This document shows positions 62,564 to 64,000 of a stretch of DNA of 64,000 nt, one piece after another. The position numbers were made by a program, and so were the translations under genes. Origin of the DNA: Serinibacter arcticus. GTDB taxonomy: Bacteria > Actinomycetota > Actinomycetes > Actinomycetales > Beutenbergiaceae. The stretch is taken from assembly GCF_003121705.1 (NCBI RefSeq), contig NZ_PYHR01000002.1, positions 2,852,001 through 2,916,000 of the forward strand, given 5' to 3'. The notes beneath the pieces are model-generated. The model was not told the DNA's origin. It did not search any database and worked only from the letters and a program-made list of their open reading frames with translations. The stretch's first letter is position 1, and every line of letters starts with the position of its first letter.

Positions 62564-63481
62564 ATGGACACGACCCGGTGGTTCTCGACCGGACGACGAC
62601 GCCCCGCGCCCGCCGTCGCCCTCCTCGCCGCCGCGGCCCTCGCCGTTCCCGCCCTCGCGGCCTGCGGCCAGCGCCTCGACCTGCCGACCGGCGCCGGCGC
62701 CGCCTGCGGCGATCCGCTCCCGGCCGCGGACCTCACGCTCGAAGGCCTCGGCGAGGGCGAGATCCTGCTGGTCGAGTCGGCCCTCGGGTTCGAGGAGGTC
62801 GTCGTCTACCGCGACGGCCGGGTCGTCGTGGTGGGTGGCGACGAGGCCGCGTGGGAGCGGTCGTTCGAGGACGACGGCGAGGACGGCGACGCCGACGCGT
62901 CAGCCGCCGCGCAGCCCAGCTCCGCGCAGCTCAGCGCGGCGCACCTCACCGCGGCGCACCTCACCGCCGCGCAGCCCACGCCCGCCTCCGCCGTCGTCGT
63001 CCCGGCGATGGCCTGGACGCCGCACCCCTCCTCGCCCCTCCTCCTGCTCGGTCAGCTGCCCGAGTGCGCGCTGGCGGAGCTCGACGGCCTCGCGGGCGAG
63101 CTCCGCGAGATCCTCGACCGCACCGACGGCGACCTCGGGTTCCCCCAGATCACCGACCAGTCGACCAGCGCGTTCGACTACCGCGGCGCGAACGCCCTGA
63201 CGGCGAGCGCCTACGCGCTCCACGACGACTACGAGGACGGCCTCACGAGCGACGAGCGCACGGGCCGCGACCTGCTCCGCTCGATGGAGGACGTCGTCGC
63301 GTGGAACCTGCCCGACGTCGTCGCCGCGACCCCGGAGACCTTCGAGACCTATCCGGACGGCGGGTTCGAGTGCGCACCGCTCACCGGGGCGGCCGAGTTG
63401 ACCGCCATGCTCGAGGAGTTCGAGCGCACCGGGGAGTCGACGGCCCGCCCCGTCCCTCCGGGGTTCGAGCCCTGCGACTGA
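62564..63481 (+). CDS. Hypothetical lipoprotein with internal short repeats
   Basis: A 305-residue lipoprotein (lipobox LAAC, lipidated Cys34), family not recognised. After a short globular start it has an acidic stretch (DDGEDGDADA) and a repeat segment SAQLSAAHLTAAHLTAAQ encoded by imperfect 15-base repeats at about 62920-62985. The C-terminal part has cysteines in QLPECALAEL, FECAPLTG and at the end. ATG 62564 has no ribosome site; in-frame GTG 62549 with GGAG 5 bases upstream may be the true start, adding five residues. It lies 46 bases downstream of the MbfA-like gene, same strand. Confidence 0.72.
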   Translation: MDTTRWFSTGRRRPAPAVALLAAAALAVPALAACGQRLDLPTGAGAACGDPLPAADLTLEGLGEGEILLVESALGFEEVVVYRDGRVVVVGGDEAAWERSFEDDGEDGDADASAAAQPSSAQLSAAHLTAAHLTAAQPTPASAVVVPAMAWTPHPSSPLLLLGQLPECALAELDGLAGELREILDRTDGDLGFPQITDQSTSAFDYRGANALTASAYALHDDYEDGLTSDERTGRDLLRSMEDVVAWNLPDVVAATPETFETYPDGGFECAPLTGAAELTAMLEEFERTGESTARPVPPGFEPCD

Positions 63482-63548
63482 TCACGACGACGGCTCCACC
63501 CGCCACGACCCCGGGGGACGCCGACCCCGCGGAGTAGCGTGGACCCAC

Positions 63549-64000
63549 GTGCCCCGCGTCCTCCTCGACACCCGCCCGCTGCGGGTCTCGCCGGCCTACC
63601 GCCGGATGTTCTGGGGACTGGGCGTCTCCCAGATCGGCACGCAGGTCAGCCTCGTCGCCGTCGGGCTCGAGGTCTACCACCTGACCGGTTCGACGTTCTC
63701 GGTCGGGCTGCTCGGGATCGCTGCGCTCGTGCCGCTGGTCGTGCTCGGCCTGTACGGCGGGGCGCTCGCGGACGCGTTCGACCGCCGCACGATCGCGCTG
63801 GCCTCCGCGTCGGTGATGTTCCTCGCGACGGCGGGGCTCGTGGTCCAGGCCGCGCTCGGCCTCGAGTCCGTCACCCTGCTCTACGCGCTGATCGCGGTCC
63901 AGTCGGCCGGGATGGCGGTCAACACCCCGACCCGGATGGCGATCATCCCGCGGCTCATCGGCATCGAGCTGCTCCCGGCCGCCAACGCCCTCGGGGCGCT
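63549..64000 (+). CDS. MFS transporter (EntS-like, partial at window edge)
   Basis: The first 150 residues of an MFS permease run off the right edge. Visible parts are YRRMFWGLGVSQIGTQVSLVAV, the loop motif GGALADAFDRRTI, and IPRLIGIELLPAANALGA. This matches the MFS_3/EntS-type efflux group, whose substrates include siderophores and macrolides. GTG start with TAGCGT 8 bases upstream, suggesting a leaderless transcript. An iron-related role is only hinted at by the MbfA-like gene nearby. Confidence 0.85.
   Translation, partial: MPRVLLDTRPLRVSPAYRRMFWGLGVSQIGTQVSLVAVGLEVYHLTGSTFSVGLLGIAALVPLVVLGLYGGALADAFDRRTIALASASVMFLATAGLVVQAALGLESVTLLYALIAVQSAGMAVNTPTRMAIIPRLIGIELLPAANALGA

Overview
The window is high-GC DNA (roughly 70% or more by eye) from an actinomycete. 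The best fit is Micrococcales (Cellulomonas/Promicromonospora-like), an inference from a DUF222-HNH gene, an MDMPI-type mycothiol enzyme family member, C-minus ribosomal protein paralogues, an alpha-glucoside-type ABC transporter without its own ATPase, and many starts lying 6-8 bases behind a TAGNNT box (leaderless transcripts). No rRNA, tRNA, phage, insertion sequence or CRISPR array was seen.

Layout. 1-9679: nitrate/nitrite assimilation on the minus strand (narK, nitrate reductase, its electron-transfer flavoprotein, nirB, nirD, cysG), interrupted by one plus-strand NmrA-type gene behind a long palindromic operator. 9860-14505: molybdenum supply (fdhD, a HTH-TOBE regulator, modABC) plus a DUF4184 membrane protein; this feeds the nitrate reductase and a sulfite-oxidase-like enzyme at 43875. 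14699-20220: an 1840-residue secreted multidomain sugar-processing protein ending in three SLH-like repeats. 21123-28949: kdpFABCDE potassium uptake and its two-component system. 29091-37399: small membrane protein, DinB/MDMPI protein, SDR, flavin reductase, GH3 glycosidase divergent from an SMP-30 protein, DHA2 exporter, MBL hydrolase. 37552-41468: zinc-starvation island (aztD, CobW-like protein, six zinc-free ribosomal protein paralogues) with two Zur boxes. 41520-46672: Nudix, DUF222-HNH, molybdoenzyme, fasciclin lipoprotein. 46887-50649: SAM riboswitch, metF, metE. 51148-54616: sugar ABC transporter behind a CebR-like operator. 54940-64000: AbiEi/PD-(D/E)XK protein, TM0106-type nuclease-helicase, carboxylate-amine ligase, ferritin-VIT1 protein, lipoprotein, partial MFS.

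Two things stand out. First, several intergenic regions hold short arrays of units repeating every 22 bases. Different arrays carry different sequence families, but they share a CGAGG-type core. Two arrays of one family lie in opposite orientation on either side of the AbiEi/PD-(D/E)XK gene, an arrangement resembling REP/RAYT elements; this is my candidate for an undescribed system. Second, seven genes carry eight single-base deletions. Seven of the eight lie in or beside short G/C runs, and all are -1, which points to sequence error rather than real pseudogenes.
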